A stretch of 64,000 nucleotides of DNA from positions 496,001 through 560,000 of the forward strand of contig NZ_BPFX01000007.1 of assembly GCF_019655855.1 (NCBI RefSeq), read 5' to 3'. The stretch's first letter is position 1. Each line of letters begins with the position of its first letter. This stretch comes from Pseudomonas paralcaligenes (GTDB lineage: Bacteria; Pseudomonadota; Gammaproteobacteria; Pseudomonadales; Pseudomonadaceae). The position numbers and the translations under genes are program-made. A model generated the notes under the pieces. The model saw only the letters and a list, made by a program, of their open reading frames with translations. It made no database searches and was not told the origin of the DNA. Shown here piece after piece: positions 6,722 through 15,857 of this stretch.

Positions 6722-9232
6722 TCAAGGGGGTGTGGCGCCGAGCCGCGCCCACATGGCGCGGGTCAGGCGCTGGCGGTTGGCGTAGCCGTGCCAGGGGTCC
6801 TGGCGGAGTCCGTCCAGGCGCTGGCGCAGGCTGCCGATGGTCCATTGCCGGGCGCTGCGCAGGTCGTCCAGCTCGTCGCGGGCGATGGGCACCGACACCG
6901 GCAGCCCCGGCCGGGCGCGCACCGAGTAGGCAGCCACCGTGCTGGCGCCGCGGCCGTTGCGCAGGTAGTCGATGAAGATCTTGCCGACCCGGTTCTTCGG
7001 CCCGGAGGTGGCGGTGAAACGCTCCGGCAGTTGCCGCGCCATGAATTGGGCGAGCGCCTTGGCGAAGGCCTTGACCGTGTCCCAGCCGGCGCGCCGGGCC
7101 AGCGGCACGATGATGTGGATGCCCTTGCCGCCGCTGGTCTTGAGGAAGGCCTGCAGGCCCAGCTCGTCGAGCACGGCCAGGGTCAGGCGGGTCGCCTCCA
7201 GCATGCTGCGCCAGGGCAGCGCCGGGTCCGGGTCGAGGTCGAGCACGAAGTGATCGGGGGTCTCGATGCGGTCGCTGGTGGCGCCCCAGGTGTGCAGTTC
7301 GATGCAGCCCATCTGCGCGGCACCGACCAGCGCCGGCAGGCTGTCGATCTCCATCAAGCGGGCGTGGCCGGGGTCCAGTGCCGGGTCGAGGTGCTTGATG
7401 TGGGGGATCGCCAGGCGCTCGGCGTGCTTCTGGAAGAACTGCTCGCCGCCGACGCCGTCCGGCGCGCGCACCAGCGACACCGGGCGGTTGTCCAGGTAGG
7501 GCAGCAGCCAGTCGGCGATGCTCGCGTAGAACTCGGCCAACTGCAGCTTGGTGGTGCCGCTCTCCGGGTCGATCACCCGCTGCGGGTTGCTGATCGGCAC
7601 CCCGGCGACCACCGGCTTGCTCCGTCCAGCCTTCGCCGCACCCTGCCTGGGTTCGGGCGCGGGAAGCGCGCCGGGGCGTTCGCGGACGATCTGCGCCGCC
7701 GGCTTGTCGCTGCGCAGGGCGATGAAGCTGGCCTGGCGCACGATGCCTTCCTGGGTCCACTCGGCGAATTCCACCTCGCCCACCAGTCGCGGCTCCACCC
7801 AGCTCACGCCGCGGGCCTGGGCCGAAGTCAGCGTGTGGACCAGCGGCGAGTCGGCGCGCGCCAGCTTCTTCAGGCGCTGGTGCAGTTCCTTGAGCGCCAC
7901 CTCGCCGAAGCCGGTGCCGACCCGCCCGGCGTAGCGCAGGCCATCGTCGCCGTTGACCGCCAGCAGCAGCGCGCCGAAGCCGCTGCGGCTGCCCTGGGGC
8001 CTGGTGTGGCCGACGATGACGAATTCCTGGCGCAGGCGGCACTTGAGCTTGATCCAGTCCGGGCTGCGGCGCGACACGTAGGGGCTGCCGGCGCGCTTGC
8101 CGATCACCCCTTCCAGGGCCAGGGCGCAGGCGCTCTCGACGATGTCCCGGTGCTGGGCGGCGAAGGCGGCGGAGAAGCGCAGCGGGCCGTCGCGGGTCTC
8201 GCCCAGGGCCTGTTTGAGCCGATCCCGGCGGTTTTCCAGCGGCGCCTGGCGCAGGTCCTCGCCGTCGATGAAGGGGGCGTCGAACAGGTAGTAGAGGATG
8301 TCGTGGCTGCGGCCGATGTCGAAGGCGTTCTGCAACTGCTGGAAGTCCGGCAGGCCCTGCTCGTTGAGCACCACCACCTCGCCGTCCAGCCAGCTATCGC
8401 GCAGGCCCAGCCTGGCCAGGGCCTTGGCCTGCAGCGGCAGGCGCGGGGTCCAGTCGTGGCCGTTGCGGGTGAACAGGCGCACCTCGCCGTCGGCGATGCG
8501 GGCGAGGATGCGGTAGCCGTCGAATTTCACCTCGTACAGCCACTCCCCTTCCGGCGGCCGCTCGACCAGGGTCGCCAGTTGCGGCGCCAGGCTGTCGGGA
8601 AACGCCTCGGCTACGGGCGCCGCCTTCGCCTTGCCCGCCGGCTTTCGCCTGGCCTTGCTCGGCCCGCCGACCAGCGCGCCGCTGAGCACGCTCTGCGGCT
8701 GCGCCTCGACGATGTCGTAGTCGTCGCTGGAGCGGGCGGTGTCGTCGCGTTCCTTGATCAGCAGCCACTGTTCCTTGTCGCCGCTGCCGCGCAGGCGGGT
8801 GCGCACCAGGGTCCAGTCGCCGGCCAGTTTCTCGCCGACCAAGGTGAACTTGAGCTTGCCGGCCGCGTAGGCGGCGGCCGGGTCGCCGTGCGGTTGCCAG
8901 ATGCCGTGGTCCCAGACGATGACGTCGCCGGCGCCGTAGTTGCCCTCGGGGATGCTGCCCTCGAAGCCAGCGTAGTCCAGCGGGTGGTCCTCGACGTGCA
9001 CGGCCAGGCGCTTGTCGCGCGGGTCCAGGCTCGGTCCCCTGGGCACCGCCCAGCTCTTGAGGGTGCCGTCCAGTTCCAGGCGGAAGTCGTAGTGCAGGCG
9101 CCGGGCGTCGTGCTTCTGGATCACGAAGCGCAGCGCGCCGGCCTTGCCGCGCCGCTTGCCGGGCCGCTCGGGGGGCTCGCTGGTGCGCTCGAAATCGCGT
9201 TTGCGGTTGTATTCGCTCTGTGCCCTGGCCAT
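6722..9232 (-). CDS. ligD: Multifunctional DNA ligase D (NHEJ)
   Basis: An 836-aa protein with the Pseudomonas LigD layout. The N-terminal 3'-phosphoesterase domain (about 1-190) has RRLHYDFRLELDGTLKSWAV and HVEDHPLDYAGFEG. The central ATP-dependent ligase domain (about 215-510) has motif I EVKFDGYR with the adenylated lysine near 236. The C-terminal primase-polymerase domain (about 545-836) has DLDPDP metal ligands and KTSGGKGIHI. The length fits the roughly 840-aa family size. With Ku it repairs double-strand breaks by non-homologous end joining: the polymerase and phosphoesterase trim and fill ends, and the ligase seals them. The ku gene lies 15 bp upstream, so the two form an operon. Confidence 0.96.
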   Translation of the reverse strand: MARAQSEYNRKRDFERTSEPPERPGKRRGKAGALRFVIQKHDARRLHYDFRLELDGTLKSWAVPRGPSLDPRDKRLAVHVEDHPLDYAGFEGSIPEGNYGAGDVIVWDHGIWQPHGDPAAAYAAGKLKFTLVGEKLAGDWTLVRTRLRGSGDKEQWLLIKERDDTARSSDDYDIVEAQPQSVLSGALVGGPSKARRKPAGKAKAAPVAEAFPDSLAPQLATLVERPPEGEWLYEVKFDGYRILARIADGEVRLFTRNGHDWTPRLPLQAKALARLGLRDSWLDGEVVVLNEQGLPDFQQLQNAFDIGRSHDILYYLFDAPFIDGEDLRQAPLENRRDRLKQALGETRDGPLRFSAAFAAQHRDIVESACALALEGVIGKRAGSPYVSRRSPDWIKLKCRLRQEFVIVGHTRPQGSRSGFGALLLAVNGDDGLRYAGRVGTGFGEVALKELHQRLKKLARADSPLVHTLTSAQARGVSWVEPRLVGEVEFAEWTQEGIVRQASFIALRSDKPAAQIVRERPGALPAPEPRQGAAKAGRSKPVVAGVPISNPQRVIDPESGTTKLQLAEFYASIADWLLPYLDNRPVSLVRAPDGVGGEQFFQKHAERLAIPHIKHLDPALDPGHARLMEIDSLPALVGAAQMGCIELHTWGATSDRIETPDHFVLDLDPDPALPWRSMLEATRLTLAVLDELGLQAFLKTSGGKGIHIIVPLARRAGWDTVKAFAKALAQFMARQLPERFTATSGPKNRVGKIFIDYLRNGRGASTVAAYSVRARPGLPVSVPIARDELDDLRSARQWTIGSLRQRLDGLRQDPWHGYANRQRLTRAMWARLGATPP

Positions 9233-9247
9233 GGTCGGGCTCCCGGC

Positions 9248-10111
9248 TTACTTGCGCGCGGTCTTGGCCGGCTTGCGCGACGCCGTGCCCTTGCCCGCGG
9301 GCTTCTTCGGCTTGTCGGCAGGCTTGCCGCCGAGGCTGCGCTTGAGCAGTTCGGTGAGGTCGATGACGTCGGCGCTGCGCCGCTCTTCCTGGCCCTCGAC
9401 CCGCTCCACGTCCTCGATCTTGCCAGCCTTGGCCTTGCGCTCGACCAGCTCCATGATGCGGTCCTGGAAGCTGTCCACGTATGCCTCGGGCCGCCACTCG
9501 TCGCTCATGTCCCTGATCAGGCGCTTGGCCATGTCCAGCTCGCTCTTGGCCAGCTTGGGCCGGGTCACCGCCGGGCCCAGTTCCAGCGTTTCCAGGCCGC
9601 GCACCTCGCTGGGCCAGCGCAGCATCACCAGCACCAGCGCCGACTCCAGCGGCATCAGCGCCGCCAGGTGCTGGCGGGTGTGCAGCACGACGTGGGCCAG
9701 GGCCACCTTGCCGGTGCCGACGAGCGCCTCGCGCAGCAGCGCGTAGACCTTCTCGCCGCGACGGTCCGGGGTCAGGTAGTACGGCGTGTCGATGTTCTGC
9801 AGCGGGATCTGCTGGCTGTCGACGAAGGCGAAGATGTCGATGGTCTGGGTCGACTCCGGGTGCGCCGCGCGGATTTCCTCCTCGCTGAGCACCACGTAGC
9901 GGCCCTTCTCGTAGGCCACGCCCTTGACGATATTTTCCTTGGTGACTTCCTTGCCGGTGACCTTGTTCACCCGCTTGTAGCCGACCGGCTCCATGCTGCG
10001 CTGGTCCAGCCAGTCGAAGTCCACGCCCTGGGACGCGGTGGCCGAGGCCAGCGCGACCGGGATGTGGACCAGACCGAAGCTGATGGCGCCTTTCCAGATG
10101 GCTCGCGGCAT
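9248..10111 (-). CDS. ku: Bacterial Ku homodimeric end-binding protein
   Basis: A 287-aa bacterial Ku core (MPRAIWKGAISFGLVHIPV; then DWLDQRSMEPVGYKRVNKVTG, YVVLSEEEI and an RPEAYVDSFQDRIMELVE region) with a short lysine-rich tail (KPADKPKKPAGKGTASRKPAKTARK split by Gly/Ser) of the sort that extends DNA binding. It rings DNA ends and recruits LigD. The start at 10111 is the conserved MPRAIW; the frame remains open upstream, but that stretch overlaps the small gene at 10135 in another frame. It is followed by ligD after 15 bp. Confidence 0.96.
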   Translation of the reverse strand: MPRAIWKGAISFGLVHIPVALASATASQGVDFDWLDQRSMEPVGYKRVNKVTGKEVTKENIVKGVAYEKGRYVVLSEEEIRAAHPESTQTIDIFAFVDSQQIPLQNIDTPYYLTPDRRGEKVYALLREALVGTGKVALAHVVLHTRQHLAALMPLESALVLVMLRWPSEVRGLETLELGPAVTRPKLAKSELDMAKRLIRDMSDEWRPEAYVDSFQDRIMELVERKAKAGKIEDVERVEGQEERRSADVIDLTELLKRSLGGKPADKPKKPAGKGTASRKPAKTARK

Positions 10112-10134
10112 GGTCGTGGCTCCAGGGGTGGCGG

Positions 10135-10263
10135 CTATTCGCCCGGCACGTAGCGGAAGCTGCCGCAACGGCTGCAGCACTGGCACAGCAGGGTTTCCTT
10201 GCCGATCAGCGTGGCGACGCCAGCGGACCAGCTGCAACCTGCAATCAAGCATCGGATAGTCAT
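10135..10263 (-). CDS. 42-aa cysteine-rich small protein upstream of ku
   Basis: A 42-codon ORF starting ATG at 10263 and stopping TAG at 10135. It is preceded by GGAGG with a 7-base spacer, the best ribosome binding site in this area. The product has six cysteines (C5, C10, C27, C29, C30, C33), with CxxxxC followed 17 residues later by CQCCSRC, and a terminal FRYVPGE. This is a plausible zinc-knuckle or ribbon. It ends 23 bp before ku, so ku and ligD would be transcribed with it. I do not recognise a named family, though small Cys-rich proteins of this kind occur in pseudomonads. Function unknown. Confidence 0.6.
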   Translation of the reverse strand: MTIRCLIAGCSWSAGVATLIGKETLLCQCCSRCGSFRYVPGE

Positions 10264-10446
10264 GGGGTGCCTCCTTCGGCCGGCGGCCAAAAATGCCTGT
10301 CAATCTGTCGACCGTGGGGGCGGGAAGAAGGTTTTAGTGAAATGCTGGGCAACCGCTGCGACGGCGTAACGGCAGACACACATGCGCGGTCCGCGAACAC
10401 GAGCCGCTGAGTGCGCTGTGCGCCCCTGAAGTCGCGCGAAGGATAG

Positions 10447-10755
10447 CTATACGAGAGGCTCTGCCAGCGCCTCGGCCCGGTCCCTGAGCTGCCGAACCTC
10501 GTACAGCCGCATCAGCATGTCCTGCTCCTGCAGCAGCGCGAAGAAGATGCGGGCCCGCTCCGCCATCGCGACGCCTTCTTCGAGCAGGCGCAACGCGGCC
10601 TGGCGCTGGTCGAGGAAACCGAGCAGCTCGGCCTCCTCGCTCCAGCGGGCGATGCGCTGCCTCGCCTCGCGGGTCGGGCAGGCCAGGCCGGTGGCCAGCA
10701 GGGCGTCGAGCCACTGCCCCCAGTCTTCCAGCCAGCCCCTCAACGGATCGTTCAT
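10447..10755 (-). CDS. Hypothetical 102-aa protein, last gene of the yeh-like operon
   Basis: A 102-aa acidic protein predicted to be mostly helical (WLEDWGQWLDALLATGLAC, then EARQRIARWSEEAELLGFL, ERARIFFALLQEQDMLMRLYEV). No recognised domain. Its ATG overlaps the stop of the SWIM gene by 4 bases (ATGA), so it is translated as part of the cluster and probably works with it. After it, 10264-10446 upstream of the next block holds no gene that I can support. Confidence 0.6.
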   Translation of the reverse strand: MNDPLRGWLEDWGQWLDALLATGLACPTREARQRIARWSEEAELLGFLDQRQAALRLLEEGVAMAERARIFFALLQEQDMLMRLYEVRQLRDRAEALAEPLV

Positions 10756-12368
10756 CGGACCTCACTGAACAGATGATGCCGGCCACGGGCGTCGAACAGC
10801 GCGACCGGTGAGAAAAGGGGCGCATCGCCCTCGACGACCCAGCGGCCGAACAGCAGAACGTTTTCGCCCTCCGCCGCCGCCAGGATACGGGCGGCGCGCG
10901 GGCACCCGGCGCCAGCGGCCATCACCAGGGGAAAGCGATAGCCGTCCTCGCTGATCGCCTCGCCCAGCCAGCGCTGTCCCAGGCGCTCGAACACCGGTGC
11001 CTTGAGCAGGCGCGCGGACACCAGCCCCCAGGGCTGCGGATCGCTGCGGTAGAGCCAGGCCTGGCGATGCTCGGCGATGCGCAGCAGGCGGGCAGCAGAC
11101 GCATCGACCAGTGCCGGCAGAGCCTCCCTCGGCCAGGGGCCGATCACCCGCAGGCGCGTCCCGGCACGGGCGGAGAGCCGTCCGTCCTCGCTGACCCAGC
11201 CCCGTTCCAGCAGGCACTCCATGCCCAGCAGCTTCACCGCCGGCTGGTCGGCGAGCATCGCCTGCGCCAGCGCGCCCTCGGCGCTCCAGCCGGGATGCAG
11301 GGCCAACGAGCGGGACTCGGACAGGCTGTAGCAACGGTGATCCCCGGGAGAGACGAAGTGCAGGCGGTATCCGCGGTAGCCGCCGGCGGTCTCCCAGCAT
11401 TCGGCGCTCAGGCACAGCAGGCGCAGGTTCTCGCAGGCGGCGAACTTCTGCCGGTGCAGGCCGGCCAGCCGTGACAGCGGCTGCGGCAACGGCACCCGGG
11501 CCAGCGCACGGCGGTGGGCCAGCAGCTCCGCCAGTTGGCGACGCACCTGCCGCACCTGGCTGGCGGCCATGCCCTGGCGCTCGTCGTCGAGCAGGCCCGC
11601 CAGGCGCGCCAGCAGGCGTCCCGGCAGCGGCAGGTCGGCCTGCAGCAACTCGGTGGCCAGGGCCTGCCCACGCGCGACGAACAGGCTCGAACCGCCGCTC
11701 ATGCCGATCGCGGCCAGTTCCTCCAGCCAGCCATCGAGCGCCGCCAGTGCCTGCCGCTGGGCGTCGCTCAGCGCCTCGGCCTCCGGCTCGGCCGGCTCGA
11801 CCAGCTGCAACACGACCAGCGCCCGATGGGCGCAGCGGCTTTCCCGGCAGGAGCACAGCGACGCCGGCAGGCCACCGGCGCGCGGGATCATCAGCGTGGC
11901 CACCTCGGGATCGGCCAGCGTCGCCGACAGCTGGCGCTCATCGATCACCCATTGCGCCTCAGCACCCTGGGCCCGCCAGCGCCGGGCCTTGGTGATGGAA
12001 GCCCGCCCCAGCAGCCTCTCGCGCTCGCCGGCGTCGTCGATCAGCCAGGGCTCGCCCGCCTCCAGCTCCGGCGCAAGCGGAGCCGTTTCGGCGCCGGCGG
12101 CCAGGCGCTCGCTCAGCCCGAGCAGCAGGCCCAGTTGATGGTGGCAGACGCCGAAGGCGGGACAGCTGCATCGCAGGTGTTCGAAACCGACACCGTCCAG
12201 CTGTTGCCGGTAGCCCTCCAGTCCGGCCTCGGCGCGCGCCTCCTCCAGCAACCAGCCGGTGGGGGCCTGATCCTCCAGCAGCTTGCGCGCCCGCCGGACC
12301 AGGCCGCGATTGGCCCAGCCCACCAGGGTCTCCTCGGTGAGGCCGCGCAGCCAGGCGTGCAGGCTCAT
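10752..12368 (-). CDS. SWIM zinc-finger protein (YehQ-like)
   Basis: A 538-aa protein with two CxCxnCxH SWIM-type clusters: RCSCPAFGVCHH (C67, C69, C74, H76) and CSCRESRCAHR near residue 175. SWIM zinc fingers mediate protein or nucleic-acid contacts. The remainder is helix-rich without a named enzyme fold, and the C-terminal third carries RYRFP- and HLFSEVR-like strands. Position and partners match E. coli YehQ, the SWIM protein at the end of the yeh locus. Four-base overlaps with the VWA gene upstream and the 102-aa gene downstream show tight translational coupling. Biochemical function unknown; a scaffold or target-recognition role is inference. Confidence 0.78.
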   Translation of the reverse strand: MSLHAWLRGLTEETLVGWANRGLVRRARKLLEDQAPTGWLLEEARAEAGLEGYRQQLDGVGFEHLRCSCPAFGVCHHQLGLLLGLSERLAAGAETAPLAPELEAGEPWLIDDAGERERLLGRASITKARRWRAQGAEAQWVIDERQLSATLADPEVATLMIPRAGGLPASLCSCRESRCAHRALVVLQLVEPAEPEAEALSDAQRQALAALDGWLEELAAIGMSGGSSLFVARGQALATELLQADLPLPGRLLARLAGLLDDERQGMAASQVRQVRRQLAELLAHRRALARVPLPQPLSRLAGLHRQKFAACENLRLLCLSAECWETAGGYRGYRLHFVSPGDHRCYSLSESRSLALHPGWSAEGALAQAMLADQPAVKLLGMECLLERGWVSEDGRLSARAGTRLRVIGPWPREALPALVDASAARLLRIAEHRQAWLYRSDPQPWGLVSARLLKAPVFERLGQRWLGEAISEDGYRFPLVMAAGAGCPRAARILAAAEGENVLLFGRWVVEGDAPLFSPVALFDARGRHHLFSEVR

Positions 12369-13501
12369 GCCCCCTTCTCCGCCATGCAGTTGGCCACCCA
12401 GTCGGCCAGGTGCTCGGGCGTCATCGCCGCCACCGCCATGCCGCGCGCGACCAGTTCGCCCGCCATCGCCTGGTCGTAGGCCGGCTGTGCCTGCTCGTCC
12501 AGCGCGGCCAGGCCGAGCAGGCTGACCCCGGACTCGGCCAGGCGCGTCACGCAGCCGAGCATCCGGGCCGGGTCGGCCCCCTCGCAGAAGTCGCTGATCA
12601 GCACCAGCATGCAGCGGCTCGGCCGGGTCACCAGGGTTTCCGCGTGGGCGAGGGCCAGGCCGATGTCGGTGCCGCCGCCCAGCTGCACCGCCAGCAGCGT
12701 TTCCACCGGGTCGTCGAGACGGTCGCCGACATCCACCACCTGGGTATCGAACAGCAACATCCGCGTCTGCAGGCTGCGCAGGCGGCTGAAGATGCCGGCG
12801 ACCACCGAGGCATGGATCACCGAGCTGCTCATCGACCCGCTCTGGTCGACCACCAGGATGATCTCCCAGGGCAGCCGGCGCTGGCGCTGCGGGTTGTAGT
12901 AGAGGCGCTGCAACAGCAGCACCTGGTTTTCCAGGTCGTAGTGGCGCAGGTTGCGGCGCAGCGTCATCGACCAGTCCAGCACCGCGTGGCTGGGCCGGCC
13001 GCCCTGGGCATGGCGTATCCGCCGCCCTTCGATCCGGTTGCGCACGTTGCGCGACAGCCGCTCGGCCAGGTCGTCGCAGACCTGCCGGATGATCTGCCTG
13101 ACCTCGTCCATCAGGGCTTCCGGCAGCCAGTGGCGGAAGGTCAGCAGCGTCTGTACCAGTTCGATGTTCGGCGTGGCCCGGCGCAGCACCTCGGGGTCGG
13201 TCAGCAACGCGGTCAGGCCGTAGCGCTCGATCGCCTGGCGCTGCAGGGCCTCCACAGTGCCCTGCGGGAACAGGCGACGCACACCCTCCAGCCAGCGTAC
13301 CGCGGTCAGCCGGGAGCCTTCGCTGCCGGCACCACGCTCTTGGTCCCGCGGCCCGTGGGTGCGCTGGGCGTATTCGCGCTGGTACAGGTAGTCCAGCGCC
13401 GCATCGCGGGCGCCATCGACCTCGCTCAGCTCGCCGCCGGCGGGCTCGCTGTCCCTCCCCAGCACCAGACGCCAGCGCCGGCGCAGTTCGGCATCAGTCA
13501 T
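12365..13501 (-). CDS. VWA-domain protein (YehP-like)
   Basis: A 378-aa protein starting at ATG 13501 (MTDAELRRRWRLVLG). Residues about 1-195 are helical; about 210-378 form a von Willebrand A domain with an intact MIDAS metal site: DQSGS near 218, a threonine in GGGTDIGLAL and an aspartate in ISDFCEG. VWA proteins of this group work as adaptors for the MoxR-type ATPase encoded just upstream, as in the CoxD/CoxE and RavA/ViaA pairs. The start overlaps the DUF5682 stop by 8 bases, and its stop overlaps the SWIM start by 4. It corresponds to E. coli YehP by architecture and gene order. Confidence 0.85.
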   Translation of the reverse strand: MTDAELRRRWRLVLGRDSEPAGGELSEVDGARDAALDYLYQREYAQRTHGPRDQERGAGSEGSRLTAVRWLEGVRRLFPQGTVEALQRQAIERYGLTALLTDPEVLRRATPNIELVQTLLTFRHWLPEALMDEVRQIIRQVCDDLAERLSRNVRNRIEGRRIRHAQGGRPSHAVLDWSMTLRRNLRHYDLENQVLLLQRLYYNPQRQRRLPWEIILVVDQSGSMSSSVIHASVVAGIFSRLRSLQTRMLLFDTQVVDVGDRLDDPVETLLAVQLGGGTDIGLALAHAETLVTRPSRCMLVLISDFCEGADPARMLGCVTRLAESGVSLLGLAALDEQAQPAYDQAMAGELVARGMAVAAMTPEHLADWVANCMAEKGA

Positions 13502-15857
13502 CGCGCCCTCCATCCCAGAGCAGGCGCGCCGCACCCAGGTCCGACCGCAGCTGCGCCGCGCGCTGCAGGTCGTCGCTCGACCAGTGCCGCGACGCTGCCG
13601 GCAGGCGCGCAGCGACACCCGGCATGACATCGCCCGCCAGCTCGCTCAACTGGCGCGGCGACAGCTGGGTGAAGGCCAGGCGCAGACCCGGCAGGGCCTG
13701 GAGAAAGGTCTCCTCGTCCCAGGACAACAACATATCGCCCATACATGCCTGCAACCGCTCCTCCTGCAGCAGGCGGTGGCGGGCGACGCGCAGGATTCCG
13801 GCGACGAACCGCCCCGGGGCCTCGACGTCGACGAAGGCCTCACCTGCCGTCGCGCCCAGGGCATCGGCCACGGCCTCCACATCCATCCGCCGCCCTTCCA
13901 GCAGCACGCCATGGATCAGCCCTCTCAGCAGCGCCGAAGGGTGCATCGTCAGCATCAATTGCAACGCCTCGAAGAAGGACTCCGGCTCGCAACCCGGCGT
14001 ACCCAGGGTGACCAGGTTGAGCATGTCCACCAGGGCATCGGCCAGCTCGTCATGGTTTTCCTGGGGCAGCCCACCCTGCCAGGGCAGGCACAGGCAGATG
14101 CGCTGGAAACACAGGGCGAGCAGCCCGTCGAGCGCTTCCAGCCCCTGCCCACCCAGCGCCGAGCGCGCGTGGCGGGCGGCGTCCAGGCGCAACAGGCCAC
14201 GGCACAGTTCGAGAAGATCGCCCTCCCTTTCCAGCCAATGCTCGACCTGATGCAACAGGGCGCCGAGCAGGTCGTGCAGCCCCATCGCCAGGGCTTCGAT
14301 CAGCAGGCTCGCCGGCTCCCTGCGCTGGCGCCGGGCCTGCTCCATGCGTTCGCGGCAGCAGGCGGTCGCCGCGTCCAGCAGGCGGCTTCCATAGTGGCTG
14401 CGCTCGGTCAGCACGGCCTCCGTTTCCGGCTGCCAGCGAACCGACCACACCTCGCGCACCCGCTGCAGGTCCTGTCCCTCGGCGAAGCGCGGGCCGGCGA
14501 GCAGGGTCGCGTAGGGCACCCCGAGGAACTCCAGGCGATGCAGCATATGCGACTGCTCGCGGTGCCTGGCGCTGCGGTAGATATCCAGCGCCCGCTCGAG
14601 CGGCGCGCCGGCGGAAGATGGCAGGCGCAGGCGACGACAGTGCTGGCGGAAATCGGCCACCAGCGGCGGCACCGGCAGGCCCGCCGGCAGGCGCCCGCTC
14701 TCGTTGCCGGCGAGAAAGCGCTCGATCTCGGCCAGCAGCGTCTGTTCGCTGCCGTCCCGGGCCTGCTTGAGCACGCTGCTGAGCAGCGCCTCGCGCAGTT
14801 CCAGCCGCCCTACCCCGTGCCCGCGCAGAGCCGCCAGCCGCCTGGCCATGACCACCGCCTCCACCGCGTCCGGGAAGGCCGCGCCCAGGCGCTGCTGGCG
14901 CAGGTGCTCGACCAGCTCCAGGGCCAGGCCGGCGTGCACCTCCTGATGCACCTCGCCGGCATTCTCCCGCCGCCGCGACAGCACCGACCAGACCCGCGCC
15001 TGGTACGCGCAATCCGGGATGCCGGCGGCATAGTGGCGGGTCGCGTTGAGCCGTTGCAGCGAGTAGTTCACCAGGTGCACGCCGGCCGCATCCGCCGCCA
15101 CTTCGGGAAACGCGCCGGGCGCCTCCAGCTGCGCCAGGATGCCCAGGCAATGGAACGCGCCGCACACGACCAGGCAGCGCTTGCCCGCCGCCCGCGCCCG
15201 GTTGATCGCCACCGCCATGTGCGCTTCGCGCGCCAGGGTCAGGGCATCGACCCCGTCGCCCTCGCGCAGGTAGTGGCCCAGGTGCAGCAGGCGGACGAAG
15301 AAGTCCTCCGCCTCCGGGTAGGCGACGCCGCTTTCGAAATGGCGCTCCCACCAGGTGTCGAAATCCGCGCAACCGCTGACCGCCAGCAGCGTGGCCATGG
15401 CATCGGCCCGGACCATCGGGCGATCATCGTTGAGCGGCGGCTCCAGCTCGTCGTCCGCCTCGGCGTCCGGGTCCAGCAGCGCCTGGCGGGCCATGTAGGG
15501 CAGATCGATGAAACGGGCCTCGATGCCCAGGCGGTTGGCCTCGCGCAGCGCGACCCACTCCGGCGACATGGCGGCCATCGGCACGAAGCAGCGCGCCTGG
15601 GCGGCCTGACTGCCGGGCGACCGGGCATGGATGAACAGCGCCACCGGCGGCCGGGTCTGTTCGTCCAGCAGATGGGACAGCAGGTCGTTGGCCTCGCTGG
15701 GCCCCTCGATGAGCACCACGTCCGGGCGAACGGCCTCGATCAGCCGGCGTACCTGCCAGGCGCAATGCGGGCTGTGATGGCGGATCGGCGCCCAGATCAG
15801 CTCGGGATGGGCGGCATAGGCCGGGGGCAGCCGCGCGCAGTCCCAGGCCTCAGTCAT
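13494..15857 (-). CDS. DUF5682 family protein (YehM-like)
   Basis: A 787-aa protein starting at ATG 15857. The N-terminal domain has features shared by DUF5682 and the wider TIKI/EreA/ChaN-like fold: PIRHHSPHCAWQVRRLIE, DVVLIEGPSEAND and, near residue 230, CLVVCGAFHCLG, giving conserved His and Glu residues that could bind metal. The rest (about 300-787) is a long helical region. By analogy with fold relatives it might be a hydrolase, but catalytic activity for DUF5682 is not established. It overlaps its neighbours by 8 bases on each side, between the MoxR ATPase and the VWA protein, the same order as E. coli yehL-yehM-yehP. Confidence 0.8.
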   Translation of the reverse strand: MTEAWDCARLPPAYAAHPELIWAPIRHHSPHCAWQVRRLIEAVRPDVVLIEGPSEANDLLSHLLDEQTRPPVALFIHARSPGSQAAQARCFVPMAAMSPEWVALREANRLGIEARFIDLPYMARQALLDPDAEADDELEPPLNDDRPMVRADAMATLLAVSGCADFDTWWERHFESGVAYPEAEDFFVRLLHLGHYLREGDGVDALTLAREAHMAVAINRARAAGKRCLVVCGAFHCLGILAQLEAPGAFPEVAADAAGVHLVNYSLQRLNATRHYAAGIPDCAYQARVWSVLSRRRENAGEVHQEVHAGLALELVEHLRQQRLGAAFPDAVEAVVMARRLAALRGHGVGRLELREALLSSVLKQARDGSEQTLLAEIERFLAGNESGRLPAGLPVPPLVADFRQHCRRLRLPSSAGAPLERALDIYRSARHREQSHMLHRLEFLGVPYATLLAGPRFAEGQDLQRVREVWSVRWQPETEAVLTERSHYGSRLLDAATACCRERMEQARRQRREPASLLIEALAMGLHDLLGALLHQVEHWLEREGDLLELCRGLLRLDAARHARSALGGQGLEALDGLLALCFQRICLCLPWQGGLPQENHDELADALVDMLNLVTLGTPGCEPESFFEALQLMLTMHPSALLRGLIHGVLLEGRRMDVEAVADALGATAGEAFVDVEAPGRFVAGILRVARHRLLQEERLQACMGDMLLSWDEETFLQALPGLRLAFTQLSPRQLSELAGDVMPGVAARLPAASRHWSSDDLQRAAQLRSDLGAARLLWDGGRDD

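Noticed and set aside
6611..10153. A 1180-codon open frame on the plus strand opposite ligD and ku
   Set aside because: It is antisense to two unambiguous genes; GC-rich third positions create stop-free frames. Its product is low-complexity (Gly, Ala, Arg, Gln, Val) without domains.
10112..10303. A longer N-terminus for Ku
   Set aside because: Ku proteins start MPRAIWKG; the upstream codons are the shifted reading of the Cys-rich micro-gene.
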